The notes beneath the pieces are model-generated. The model searched no databases, had not been told where the DNA came from, and saw nothing but the letters and a program-made list of their open reading frames with translations. 43,283 nt of DNA from positions 1 through 43,283 of the forward strand of contig CAMATH010000068.1 in the NCBI GenBank assembly GCA_945860955.1, read 5' to 3'. This DNA comes from Planctomicrobium piriforme. GTDB lineage: Bacteria; Planctomycetota; Planctomycetia; Planctomycetales; Planctomycetaceae. Numbering within the stretch: position 1 is the first letter of the stretch; every line of letters starts with the position of its first letter. The translations under genes and the position numbers were made by a program. Below are positions 1 through 8,523 of the stretch, piece by piece.

Positions 1-60
1 TTGCATCGTCCCAGGTTGCATCGTCCCAGGTTGCATCGTCCCGGGTTGCATCGTACCGGG
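1..60. repeat. 15-bp tandem repeat, four units
   Basis: Four back-to-back units of TTGCATCGTCCCAGG: units 1 and 2 are identical, unit 3 has one change and unit 4 has two. A partial fifth unit starts at 61 and runs into a small hairpin (GCATCCC / GGGATGC). The array starts at base 1, so its true length is unknown. It does not code for anything recognisable. Confidence 0.85.
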
Positions 61-90
61 TTGCATCCCGGTAGGGATGCCAGCGATTAG

Positions 91-131
91 CCTGGGGTGG
101 AGTCCCGTCTTTATCGGGACTCCACCCCAGG
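91..131. repeat. REP-like perfect inverted repeat, 17-bp arms
   Basis: The left arm CCTGGGGTGGAGTCCCG (91-107) is the exact reverse complement of 115-131, with a 7-nt loop at 108-114. A second, smaller palindrome with 7-bp arms (CGACCCC / GGGGTCG) lies at 152-169 and recurs at 14488-14505. Such elements fit REP sequences mobilised by RAYT transposases, whose remains fill this region. The link is inferred. Confidence 0.7.
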
Positions 132-575
132 TGTCGGCAGCGACCACGAACCGACCCCGGCAGGGGTCGCAGCGTCGTAGTGCGTTGCAGGTGAATCAAA
201 TATGCCCTCTCCCGAGGCGAGTTCGGCTGCGCTCGCGCTGGCGACCGTCGGGTAGTCGACGAAAAGTTGTAGCACGATTGCGCACCCGCTTCGACGAATC
301 GCTTCTCGATGTCCCAAAGGCCGGGGCCACCCACCAGCCGGGCTCCGTTGGCCAGAGAAAGTCGCGCGCATGTATACATGCGCGAGTGTCGCGTCAACCG
401 CAACTGGTTCTCTATGTTCGGGTTATAGCGATTCTTGAATCACAGTCCAAAATGTCGGGGATGAACACTTGACTACACGCCAGGTAGTGGCTAATTGTAT
501 TCGTGTTGTCTGATGTCCATGCCGTGACTTGACGGCTCGACCTTCGCCGGTCTGGTTTGCGAATCGGATGAACTC
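132..575. other. Non-coding, repeat-rich stretch
   Basis: No convincing gene is present. The stretch holds the palindrome at 152-169 and a perfect 20-bp palindrome at 365-384 (CGCGCATGTA followed by its reverse complement). The last bases form the leader of the transposase remnant starting at 576. Open frames here show no recognisable family. Confidence 0.5.
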
Positions 576-905
576 ATGGCACGAATCCCGCGAAAGCTGC
601 TGTTCGATACGACCGAGGTTGGGGTCTATCACTGCATCAACCGCTGCGTTCGTCGGGCGCGTTTGATGGGAGACGATCCCTACACTGGACAGTCGTACGA
701 TCACCGCAAGGATTGGCTCGTCGGCCGGATGGAGGAACTCGCCGGGATCATGGCCAGCGAATTCCTGGGATTTTCGGTGATGGACAATCGTGGATGATGC
801 GGTTTTTGACCGAGCGAATCGCCCGTAGGACGAACGCCGAGGACGAAGTTTTGGGTCGTTTGTGGCAGGGGCGGTTTGGCTACGGGGCTTTGACGGCCGG
901 TTCCG
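576..905 (+). pseudogene. Remnant of an IS200-like/REP-associated transposase, second type
   Basis: The start reads as a known planctomycete transposase N-terminus (MARIPRKLLFD..., VYHCINRCVRRA) for about 70 residues. Where the HxH metal-binding motif should follow (SNHLH in relatives) the frame reads MDNRG and stops at 797. Another frame then resumes with a piece of the C-terminal half (WMMRFLTERIARR..., LGRLWQGRFGYGAL) to about 890. So the middle of the gene, with the HUH motif, has been deleted and the ends are out of frame. The gene cannot make an active enzyme. It is a different type from the RAYT copies further on. Family assignment is from memory of related proteins. Confidence 0.7.
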
Positions 906-1048
906 CCGGGTGGCGGGGTGTCCCGAATCGATGGCACAAGAGGCGGCCGCCGGTATTTATACTCCGCACGGCCTCAAATCAGACAAGTCGCCGCGCCAGA
1001 CCCCATCCGGCTCGCCCGGATGGTGAATGAGATCGGCAGCTAGAAAAA

Positions 1049-1072
1049 TGTCCTCCATCCTCCATCCTCCAT
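1049..1072. repeat. 7-bp microsatellite (CCTCCAT)n
   Basis: Three consecutive TCCTCCA-type units lie just left of the inverted-repeat element that begins at 1075. It is a simple sequence repeat with no coding role seen. Confidence 0.7.
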
Positions 1073-1074
1073 CA

Positions 1075-1323
1075 AGACCCCATCCACCTCGTGTGGATTG
1101 GTGAATGAGATCCTCGCTCTGTCCAACAAGATCGGCGTCAAACGAAACCCGTCCGAATCGCGAAGCGATTGTTGGCCAATCGTCGCAGGGAACGCCGGAC
1201 GCTTTTATGATTCGAAAAAATGCACGACATCGCCAGTGGCACCTGTTGACTTGGTTACCGACGTCGTATGTGGCAGACAGAGCGAAGATCTGATTCACCA
1301 TCCACACGAGGTGGATGGGGTCT
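1075..1323. mobile_element. MITE-like element with about 48-bp terminal inverted repeats
   Basis: The left end (1075-1123, starting AGACCCCATCCACCTCGTG) matches the reverse complement of the right end (1276-1323) with only a few mismatches or one-base gaps. The total span is about 250 bp and the centre has no transposase gene. Its outermost part resembles a REP hairpin (CCCCATCC-x-GGATGGGG); a free-standing hairpin of that type follows at 1365-1389. The structure is what a non-autonomous miniature element looks like, though two REP units in inverted orientation (a BIME) would look similar. No clear target-site duplication was identified. Confidence 0.55.
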
Positions 1324-1364
1324 GGTCCGAGAAATGTGGATTGAGACTAGCCATCGATCTTTCT

Positions 1365-1389
1365 CCCCATCCGCGCAAGGCGGATGGGG
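1365..1389. repeat. REP-like hairpin
   Basis: A perfect 10-bp stem, CCCCATCCGC paired with GCGGATGGGG around a 5-nt loop. The stem sequence is related to the ends of the inverted-repeat element at 1075-1323. Confidence 0.6.
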
Positions 1390-1643
1390 CCGTCGCCAAT
1401 ACCTGCCGCCAACCGGCTCTCCCACGACCCTATCCGGCTCAAGTGCAATGTCGCGTTTTCGGCCGCTTGGAGTATACACGGGATGCCAACCAGCCGCGCC
1501 GCGTACGGCGGGCAATCGTCTCGAAGTTCGACGGACAAGACCTGAACGCGACAGAGGGCAGGAAATCGGCGTAGTTCAAAGGTTGGCGCGCAAGCCGAGA
1601 ATCCCCGAATGAAGAGAGAGTTTTCGCACCGCGACTTCTCTCA

Positions 1644-1852
1644 TGGGCAATGAACACCGCACGCTGAAAAGGCAGTTCAGCGGCACCGGCGTCGTTCGAT
1701 GGGGTAGAGGCAGGTAACGGGTTGTTTCGCCTTGGCAAACGGCATGCCGAGTGATACCGATTCCTGGACGGCCGGCACTGTCCTCTGGCCCCGAGTTGAT
1801 TCGACTCAGCGTATGCGAATCAGCTCAAGAAAGCGGTTGCCTGATGGGTGGC
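1644..1852. repeat. Dispersed repeat, copy 1 (partner at 12233-12442)
   Basis: This stretch aligns through its length with 12233-12442. Shared blocks include TGGGCAATGAACA, GATACCGATT, GGACGGCCG, TTGATTCGACTCAGC and TGATGGGTGGC, in the same order and spacing with many scattered differences. The two copies are clearly diverged, so the duplication is old. Neither copy encodes a recognisable protein. Its function and family are unknown to me. Confidence 0.6.
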
Positions 1853-1872
1853 CCTGGACCTCGGTCGTCTTG

Positions 1873-1988
1873 CGCACTCTTCGTTTCCTTCGTTGGCTTC
1901 TGTTCAACTTCTGTTTGGTTGTATCGGTGGTGCATTATCGTGGTCTTGTTTTGGAACAGAAGGGAACGAAGAAATCCGGAGGACGCTA
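1873..1988 (+). repeat. Hairpin leader of RAYT copy A (shared with copy E)
   Basis: The stretch preceding transposase copy A is nearly identical to the one preceding copy E (13705-13830). It contains an imperfect long inverted repeat (arms about 1884-1907 and 1951-1973; TTTCCTTCGTTGGCTTC versus GGGAACGAAGAAA) around a loop of about 43 nt. Conservation of the leader in two separate copies shows that it travels as part of the element. Confidence 0.6.
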
Positions 1989-2424
1989 ACGGTGTTTCAC
2001 GTCCTCAATCGTGGCGTGGGCAGACAGCCGCTTTTCGGCAAGCCCGACGACTTCGCGGCGTTCGAGGAGATCTTCGCCTCACCGAGACTCTCGACAAATG
2101 CGTCCCGCGAATCTGCACCGACTGCCTGATGCCGAATGATTGGCATTTTACGCTCTCGCCGAAACACGACGGGTTCACGGGACAGCCGAACAGCGGAAAT
2201 GATTGAGCGACTGGCCATTGCCCCGCCCGCGGCAGTGGATCGAAAACGTCAACCGCCCGCAAACCGACGCCGAATTCGACGCGATACGGCGCTGCGTGAT
2301 TCGCGGAAAGCCCATGGGGTCGGCGAACTGGATCGAACAAACGGCCCGGGAACTCGGTCTGGAATCGACGCTGCGAACTCGCAGTCGGCCCAGGAAGGCA
2401 GACGCCGACCGTGCACCGCAATAA
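1989..2424 (+). pseudogene. RAYT (REP-associated Y1 transposase) copy A, internally deleted
   Basis: The N-terminal part (FHVLNRGVGRQPLFGKPDDF) is recognisable from 1989. A 5-nt insertion (near 2070) then shifts the frame. The HxH motif region survives at about 2129-2150 (MPNDWHF), followed by the common internal deletion junction at about 2165-2190. The C-terminal part (SDWPLPRPRQWIENVNRPQ to KADADRAPQ) runs in another frame to a stop at 2424. The segment that should carry the catalytic tyrosine (YVERNAL in copy C) is missing. After the stop the tail AATAAATGGACTTGCCCCTTT matches the 3' end of other copies. It is not functional as a transposase gene. Confidence 0.8.
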
Positions 2425-2474
2425 ATGGACTTGCCCCTTTCGGCCCTTCCAGCGAGTTGCAGTCACAATTGGCT

Positions 2475-2822
2475 TTAGGTGCTTCGGGGTGACAGCAGTC
2501 GCGTTGCTAGCCGGTTCAGGAGGCGCAGATGTCGTTCGGGTGAGATCGAACCGATTACCCCAAGCACTCGCCTCGCGGGAATGACGGCGAGAAATCCCAG
2601 GCGGATCAGTGATGTCGCTTTAAGCCCGCTCGCACGGTAATCCGGTTGCGAGTCATCGATCAGTTCATCGAAGTCAACCGCCTCTTGATGAAGCTGCGTG
2701 CTGACTCCACGGATGAGCCAGTCGCCAAAGGGTGGCAACTGGCGCAGCAGAATGACAGGGCGCGGCTTGGCGCGACCATCCACTTGGGGAATCGTGGTCA
2801 GTGCGACGTCACCTTCCGTCAT
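2475..2822 (-). CDS. PemK/MazF-like toxin
   Basis: The 115-residue protein starts MTEGDVALTTIPQVDGRAKPRPVILLRQ. This matches the start of the PemK/MazF fold: a GDV strand, then a K-x-RP-x-x-(V/I)-L strand. GLKATSLIRLGFLAVIP near residue 75-90 and a C-terminal helix follow, also as in the family. Members are ribosome-independent or RNA-cleaving endoribonucleases neutralised by a partner antitoxin. The start codon overlaps the stop of the upstream antitoxin gene by four bases (ATGA), a typical toxin-antitoxin arrangement with translational coupling. The length is normal. It could also be called a type II toxin of unknown subtype. Family placement is by motif only. Confidence 0.7.
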   Translation of the reverse strand: MTEGDVALTTIPQVDGRAKPRPVILLRQLPPFGDWLIRGVSTQLHQEAVDFDELIDDSQPDYRASGLKATSLIRLGFLAVIPARRVLGVIGSISPERHLRLLNRLATRLLSPRST

Positions 2823-3043
2823 GATGTGACGTCGGCGATTGAGTATTCCGGCTCATCGTCACCGTACGCCCGCGAGAGATTCGCGATCCCGAGTGTCGAC
2901 CAGGCATCACGCTCGGCATCCGAATCGGATTCAATGGATGGAAGCACGGTGACGGCCAGACGCGCGTTGACCGAGAACTCAAACGGCTCGTCAAGCACAA
3001 TACGCTCGCCGTCGAAATGGGCCTTCAGAATCACAGATGGCAT
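2819..3043 (-). CDS. Antitoxin, AF2212-like
   Basis: The 74-residue protein starts MPSVILKAHFDGERIVLDEP. This beta-rich N-terminus is typical of the AF2212-like small antitoxin family common in planctomycetes and cyanobacteria. The acidic C-terminus (GDDEPEYSIADVTS) is probably the toxin-binding tail. The gene is first in the pair and overlaps the PemK-like toxin by four bases. Such antitoxins usually bind and block the toxin and may repress the shared promoter, which would lie in the 3044-3280 gap. The pair sits between two decayed transposase copies, consistent with a mobile origin. No DNA-binding motif is obvious. Confidence 0.65.
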   Translation of the reverse strand: MPSVILKAHFDGERIVLDEPFEFSVNARLAVTVLPSIESDSDAERDAWSTLGIANLSRAYGDDEPEYSIADVTS

Positions 3044-3283
3044 GACAGATGAATCCCCTGGTGCCGCACGACCGCAGTGCTGTGGAGTACGTTGACTTCG
3101 GAGTGACGTCTCCCCTTAGTCATGCTCGACGTTTTCCAATTCAACGCTCGATGAACAGAACGTGATCACTGATGCTACCGACAATTCGCGCAACGGTCGA
3201 GAGTATGCCGAACTGCCAACAGATCACGGAACAGACCCATTTTTGCGATCGCAGAGCGGAAATTCGGTATCCTGCGACGCATC

Positions 3284-3772
3284 ACGGCACGGCCAGCCCG
3301 TGTCACTCCCGGCGGAATGGGGTTTCACGTCCTCAATCGTGGCGTGGGCAGACAACAGCTTTTCGGCAAATCCAACGACTTCACGGCATTCGAGGAGATC
3401 GCCGCCGAGACTCTCGACAACTGCGCCCTGCGAATCTGCGCCGACTGCCTGATGCCGAATCACTGGCATTTTGCGCTTTGGCCGAAAAACGACATGGTCA
3501 CCGTACAGTGGAACAGCGGAGATCATTGAGCGACTGGCCATTGCCCCGCCCGCGGCGGTGGATCGAAAACGTCAACCGCCCGCAAAACGACGCCAAACTC
3601 GACGCGATTCGGCGCTGCGTGATCCGCGGAACACCCATGGGGTCGGCGAACTGGATCGAACAAGCCGCCCGGGAACTCGGTCTCGAATCGACGCTGCGAT
3701 CTCGCGGTCGGCCCTGGAAGGCAGACGACGGCCGCGCACCGCAACCATTGGAGACGTCCCCTTTTTCCCCTG
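3284..3772 (+). pseudogene. RAYT copy B, internally deleted
   Basis: The reading begins TARPARVTPGGMGFHVLNRGVGRQ near 3287 and continues through MPNHWHFALWPKND. At about 3490 it meets the same deletion junction as the other copies. The N-terminal frame then ends at a stop at 3529, while the C-terminal part (LSDWPLPRPRRWIENVNRPQ to RGRPWKADD) continues in another frame. The usual stop after RAPQ is lost here. The 3' tail (GGAGACGTCCCCTTTTTC) is a variant of the conserved GGACCTGTCC end. An open frame continues from this copy into the following secreted-protein gene, but that fusion is accidental. Confidence 0.8.
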
Positions 3773-3860
3773 TCTCGTAATTCCTGGCGGTCGAGTGTGG
3801 CCGAGACCATCCACCGGGTATAATCGTGCTGGACTCTGCCACTACTGGAAGAACTCAGCC

Positions 3861-6173
3861 ATGCCTCGAAACAGACTTCTCTGCGTGATGATCTTGGGAC
3901 TCATCGGAATCATCTCGCCGGCCCAGGCCAACGACATGCGAGTCCGGGACATTCCCATTCCCGAAGGAGCGGCAGAAGTCAGCTACATGAAGAGGCGCGG
4001 CGATATCCGCTTTCAGGTGACTCTCGATTTCAAGACTGCTGGCAATTTCTATGCGAAAAAGCTCGCCGAGCAGAAGTGGGCCAAATCCGGAAAGGACAAC
4101 CTTCAGCGCAATTTTTGGGTTCAGAAATTTGCGAAAGACAAGTTGTCGCTCGAAGTCCGCGTCGACAGCCGGGACGGGGGGAGCGAAGTTCGGCTCACGC
4201 CCAAGGGAATCCTGTGGGATGAGGACGATCAGCCCACTCCGAAAGATCTGCCACTGCCGAAGGATGCCACTGAGATCGAATACGATGACTTCTTCGAATC
4301 GATCGAGTTCATCAGTCCATCGAACGTGAAGGCGATTGAGGCGTTCTTGACCAAGGAGCTGGGCGAGCGAAAGTGGACGAAAGATGCCACGGAACTCGAC
4401 CTGGAGGCAATTGTCAGAATGAAATTCACGCAGGGCAAGTCGTCATTGCAGATTGACATCCGAGCCGCAGACTCCGGCAGCGAAGTTGAAATCCGGACCA
4501 AGGGGATGCAATGGGACGGCATGAAGGGGGAAATCGAACGGGCCGAAAAGAGTGCGAAGAAAGCCGCGGCCGGCACTCCCAAGAACAAGGAGACGGCTGC
4601 CAAACCCGTCGAGCTCCCGAAACGCAAAGACAAACCCAGGCAGGGAATTGACAAGTTGCCGAAGCTCCCCAGCGAAGGGACCGTGGTCATGGACGGCAAT
4701 ACCCTGAAACTGCCGAACGTGATCGCGTACGAAGTCTTTGAGAACGACCAATGGTCCACGAAAGTCGTGGCGACTCAGAAGCCGGTCAATCTCCGAACCT
4801 TGCTGGCGAATCTCAAGCAGACAGGTACGGACAAAAACGCCGATAAAAGCCCCTTAACCTGGCCACAGCCATACCTGCAGATCGAATTGGATCAGGACGA
4901 CCGACCGTCGCGGTTCGATCTGCTTGCCGATAAGACACCGGGGGGCGGTTCGGGTGGCGCTTTGACTGGCGACGCATTGGTGGAGGACGGGCGGGCGCGC
5001 GGTACCGTCACACTGAAAGAACCCGGCTCGTTCTTTGACAAAGTCTATACCGCCGAGATCAGCTTTGACGTTCCCGTTCTGACGCGCGATTCGACGCCTC
5101 CAAAGCGACTTGCCGGCGTACCCCGACTCGCCAACACCGGCACACTGACGATCGGAGACAAGACCTACAAACTGCCCAATGCGGTGGCCTACGAGATGAA
5201 ACAGTTCGACAAGCCGATGACGACGGTCGTGCTTTCCGAAAAGCCGCTCAATCTGGCGAAACTGAAGGGGGCACTGGGAAAGAAGAGTGCCGACGAGTAT
5301 TTCGAATTCACACCACAGGTCAAATTACTGATCGATGCCGAGGATAATATTCACTCGATGCAACTTTGGGCCGACAATTCCAGCATCGGCGGCAGCGGCA
5401 ACAGCGACGTTGCCGGAGCCATTGTGATCGAAGAGGACCGGGCTCGCGGGACCGCCAAGATGACCAAACCGGGCGAGTTCTTCAGCAAGAAGTACACCTT
5501 CGAAGTGAGCTTCGACGTCGATGTGCTGGGAAAGCCGATGTCCGCCTCACCCAAGGCAGACGTGCCCACCAGCGGCCTGGTTGCCGACAGTCACGACGGA
5601 TTGCCGTTTCCGGAGGGAGGCGAGGGAATTCAATCGGAAGGGAGTAAATTCCGAAAGCAGACGAGCAAGACCGTCACCGCCGACCTGAAGGCCGTCGTCG
5701 ACTTTTATCGCCGCGAGCTGGCTTCCCCCGATTGGACCGAAAGCAAAGCGGCGGCGAAGATCGACAAGGCGTCGGCCACACTGACGTTTACCGGCCGATC
5801 CGGCGGTTTGACGGTGAAACTAAAATCTGAGGGCGATCAGACGGCGATCTCGCTGATCTCGCGCGACGCCCCAGGTGCCAAGGCCGCCGGTGTGTTGCCG
5901 ACCCCCGGGAAATCGCGGTTGATCATTGGGAATGGGTCTGAAAATGCCGCGAGCATCACCGTCAACAAAAAAGCCTACAATGTCGCTGCCGGAGCCGGGG
6001 CCAACGATCCCAAGACCGGTTTGAACTGGGAGGTCGCCCCCGGCAAATACACCGTCGAGATCAAGCTCCCGGGCGCAGCGGCCCGAACCGAGACACTGAC
6101 CATCGCAGCCGACGAAGCCTGGGGCCTGATCATCCTTCCGGATGGTGAGCCCTTGCCGGTTCAAGTCTACTGA
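3861..6173 (+). CDS. Secreted modular repeat protein, function unknown
   Basis: I chose ATG 3861 because it begins a clean signal peptide (MPRNRLLCVMILGLIGIISPAQA) with GGAAG upstream; the open frame further upstream is transposase debris. The mature protein, about 747 residues, is built from duplicated modules. Module A occurs near residues 25-118, 127-220 and 580-670; each has a pattern of small beta unit, helix with F-Y-x-x-(K/R)-(K/E)-L and a final W (EQKW, ERKW, SPDW). Module B occurs twice (about 273-411 and 427-560), each starting GT-x-x-x-(D/G)-(G/D) and containing RARGT and a glycine-rich loop. A Lys-rich linker (220-272) and a C-terminal beta domain (680-770) complete it. I do not recognise an enzyme signature. 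Export to the periplasm or surface is likely. Confidence 0.8.
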   Translation: MPRNRLLCVMILGLIGIISPAQANDMRVRDIPIPEGAAEVSYMKRRGDIRFQVTLDFKTAGNFYAKKLAEQKWAKSGKDNLQRNFWVQKFAKDKLSLEVRVDSRDGGSEVRLTPKGILWDEDDQPTPKDLPLPKDATEIEYDDFFESIEFISPSNVKAIEAFLTKELGERKWTKDATELDLEAIVRMKFTQGKSSLQIDIRAADSGSEVEIRTKGMQWDGMKGEIERAEKSAKKAAAGTPKNKETAAKPVELPKRKDKPRQGIDKLPKLPSEGTVVMDGNTLKLPNVIAYEVFENDQWSTKVVATQKPVNLRTLLANLKQTGTDKNADKSPLTWPQPYLQIELDQDDRPSRFDLLADKTPGGGSGGALTGDALVEDGRARGTVTLKEPGSFFDKVYTAEISFDVPVLTRDSTPPKRLAGVPRLANTGTLTIGDKTYKLPNAVAYEMKQFDKPMTTVVLSEKPLNLAKLKGALGKKSADEYFEFTPQVKLLIDAEDNIHSMQLWADNSSIGGSGNSDVAGAIVIEEDRARGTAKMTKPGEFFSKKYTFEVSFDVDVLGKPMSASPKADVPTSGLVADSHDGLPFPEGGEGIQSEGSKFRKQTSKTVTADLKAVVDFYRRELASPDWTESKAAAKIDKASATLTFTGRSGGLTVKLKSEGDQTAISLISRDAPGAKAAGVLPTPGKSRLIIGNGSENAASITVNKKAYNVAAGAGANDPKTGLNWEVAPGKYTVEIKLPGAAARTETLTIAADEAWGLIILPDGEPLPVQVY

Positions 6174-6249
6174 TCGCGATCTGAATTCACGAGGAATGCC
6201 AATGTGGCCGGCGCGCACCGTGGTGGGCGAGGCCCGACTCTTGTCCGCC

Positions 6250-6886
6250 AACTTTGAAGCCGCACTGGCCCGACGACTTCGCGTCGTTCGAGGAGATCGT
6301 CGCCGAGACTCTCGACAAATGCGTCCTGCGAATCTGCGCCTACTGCCTGATGCCGAATCACTGGCATTTGCCGCTCTGGCCGGAACACGATGGTGACTTG
6401 GCAACCTTCATGCAGCGACTGACGGTCACGCACGTGACGCGCTGTCAGAAACACCGGGGCGTCGTCGGTGGCGGTCATGTGTATCAGGGGCGGTTCAAGT
6501 CATTCCCCGTCGAGACCGACGAACACTTCTACCAAGTCATACGGTACGTCGAACGCAACGCCCTGCGGGCGGGATTGTGTCAACAAGCCAAAGACTGGCG
6601 TTGGGGCAGTTTGTGGCGACGGGTACACGGACCAGCGGAGATTATTGAGCGACTGGCCGTTGCCGCGCCTGCGGCGGTGGATCGAAAACGTCAACCGTCC
6701 GCAATCCGCCGCCGAACTCGACGCGATTCGGCGCTGCGTGATGCGCGGAAAGCCCATAGGGTCGGCGAACTGGATCGACCAGACGGCCCGGGAACTCGGT
6801 CTCGAATCGACGCTGCGATCCCGCGGTCGGCCCAGGCAGGCAGACTCCGACCGCGCACCGCAATGAATGGACCTGTCCTCTTTTTG
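6250..6886 (+). pseudogene. RAYT copy C, central catalytic region retained, frameshifted
   Basis: This is the only copy that keeps the middle of the transposase. From 6269 it reads DDFASFEEIVAETLDKC, then the HUH motif MPNHWHLPLWPEHDGD, the RLTVTHVTR helix, YQGRFKSFPVETDEHFYQV and YVERNALRAG, whose tyrosine is the expected nucleophile. Relative to the other copies, about 8 nt are missing near 6630, so the C-terminal part (RRLLSDWPLPRLRRWIENVNRPQ) continues in another frame to a stop at 6866. The first 20 or so residues (FHVLNRGVGR) are also absent. The 3' tail ATGGACCTGTCC is conserved. It is inactive as it stands. Confidence 0.8.
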
Positions 6887-6970
6887 GCGCTCCCACCCTG
6901 ACGACAAACACACGAAAATCGATTGTGAGGAATACGCGGGACATAAGATGAAGCGACCGCCTCGTCGCGG

Positions 6971-7924
6971 TCAGTGGTTGCCCATCAGTATTACCGGCAC
7001 CGGAGTTCGCGGACGCAGCCGGTCGATGTCGCCAAACAGCATCACGCGCGCGGACTCATCCACGACAATTGGCAATTCTTCCCCCAAGAAAAACAAAAAC
7101 GAGGCAACGTCGAATACCGGGGCGACCGTGATCGTGACAAAGGCCTGCTCTCGGGGGCCATAATAGTCCGTGGTGGCCAATGACTCGGGGGCCAACTTTC
7201 GAATGTTCAGAACCAGTGGATGCAGATCAGGTGAAGAATGGACCCCATCGGCATTGACCGATTCCTCGGGAACGAGAATGACGAAAACTCTGTCGCTCCC
7301 GTATTTGTCAACCAGACTTTGATCTGCCGCAACAGAAGCCGCCGCCACGGTCCTCTCCAGAACGAATTGATCGATCGCCTCGGAACCCGGCCATCCGGCG
7401 GCCGGACACTCTGTCAATTCGGCACCGGCATCCACCAGAATGGTACGATTCTTCACATCGACGCCAGTCACCCTGCCAAAATCAATTCGGTTCGCGACGT
7501 CAACCACATCGAGAATTGGACTGATGACGTACAGGCAGTCATTGCCACGGTACCGGCTGCCGCGTGACCAGATGATGTGGCCTAGGCTGTCGGTACCCTG
7601 GCGGTGCAAATACTTGAGTTGCTGAAGTCTGAGAAAGATCTCTTCGCTGTGGGGGTAGTCTCGCACGCCGTCCACCACGAATGCGACTTCATGTTTTTTG
7701 TATTCCTCCAGCAGATAGGCGTCCGATTCACGTTGGATTTCAAGCATCCACTCGTCCCGATCGCGGATCGGTTCCCTCCGCAGGTCGACTCTGTACATGT
7801 ATTCTTGTTGCGTCGGCATCGGAGTTGTCCATTGCCAACGAGGTATCCGAAATGGTCGCCGTCCACAACCCGGGATGCAGACACAGGAAAGGACCACAAC
7901 AACGCACAACCAACGAAAAGGCAT
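6971..7924 (-). CDS. Putative lipoprotein, function unknown
   Basis: The 317-residue protein has an N-terminal hydrophobic leader ending in VCIPGC, a plausible lipobox with Cys20 as the acylation site, so the mature protein would be membrane-anchored and periplasmic. The body is a mix of charged and beta-rich segments with no motif that I recognise; VDAGAELTECPAAGWPGSEAIDQ in the middle could be a loop region. Start ATG 7924 places the leader correctly. It stands alone, between RAYT copy C and a long gene-poor stretch. The compositional pattern looks like a real protein, without the Arg/Pro-rich look of shadow frames. Confidence 0.7.
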   Translation of the reverse strand: MPFRWLCVVVVLSCVCIPGCGRRPFRIPRWQWTTPMPTQQEYMYRVDLRREPIRDRDEWMLEIQRESDAYLLEEYKKHEVAFVVDGVRDYPHSEEIFLRLQQLKYLHRQGTDSLGHIIWSRGSRYRGNDCLYVISPILDVVDVANRIDFGRVTGVDVKNRTILVDAGAELTECPAAGWPGSEAIDQFVLERTVAAASVAADQSLVDKYGSDRVFVILVPEESVNADGVHSSPDLHPLVLNIRKLAPESLATTDYYGPREQAFVTITVAPVFDVASFLFFLGEELPIVVDESARVMLFGDIDRLRPRTPVPVILMGNH

Positions 7925-8523
7925 GACAACGTCCTTTGATAAATGACCGTTCGGAATTCGGGGAAAGTCGTCAGACCATCGATTCTCGGTTCACGAAATC
8001 CCGCTACCGCCTCTTCAAACCCTTCCATCGCCGCACAAGCTCCGAGACAATGTCCACAAGCAACTCCTTTCACATGTAGCCCCGCGAAGCACGCTCCGCC
8101 ACCGCTGGCCACGGCGATCAGGGCCGCGATCACGCAGGGCCAGCCGACTTAAGAATCGAATGCAACTCATCGGCGTTACTCCTAAAAAAGTGTGACACGA
8201 ACGCAGCGACAAAACAGGGGGCCGCTGCCCCGATGCGACGCCAGGAACCAGACGCACTCAAGCGGTGTCGCGAATCGATATCGCTACCATCAAAACGACG
8301 CCGGAATCGCAAAGCGCACAGAGTTCGTGAGTCGATTTTCAAAAAAAGAGGGATTCGTTAACTCGCCCGGACGGTGAACGAGATCGGCGGCTAGAACGGG
8401 CGCATTCCCATTTTGCCGCGCTATCTCGGGTGGGCTGACGGGCTACGCCGAAGGCCACAATGATGGTACTCTCCGTGGTACAGATTTGCCAGGAATGTAC
8501 TCATCGCAACGAGGCGGAAGCCC
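7925..8523. other. Gene-poor stretch
   Basis: No convincing gene. A minus-strand open frame from 8133 (MIAALIAVASGGGACFAG...) overlaps most of the lipoprotein gene start and has no family resemblance. At 8365-8397 the motif CGCCCGGACGGTGAACGAGATCGG repeats, with few changes, the one at 1012-1040, so a fragment of the same dispersed repeat is present here. Confidence 0.4.

Noticed and set aside
1-60. Possible CRISPR array
   Set aside because: Units are 15 bp in direct contact with no spacers, so it is a simple tandem repeat.
3471-3860. N-terminal extension of the modular secreted protein
   Set aside because: The frame extends upstream through the RAYT copy B remnant; the signal peptide at 3861 shows the real start.
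7582-8133. Open frame on the minus strand starting MIAALIAVASGGG
   Set aside because: It overlaps over 300 bp of the lipoprotein gene in another frame and has no known relative.
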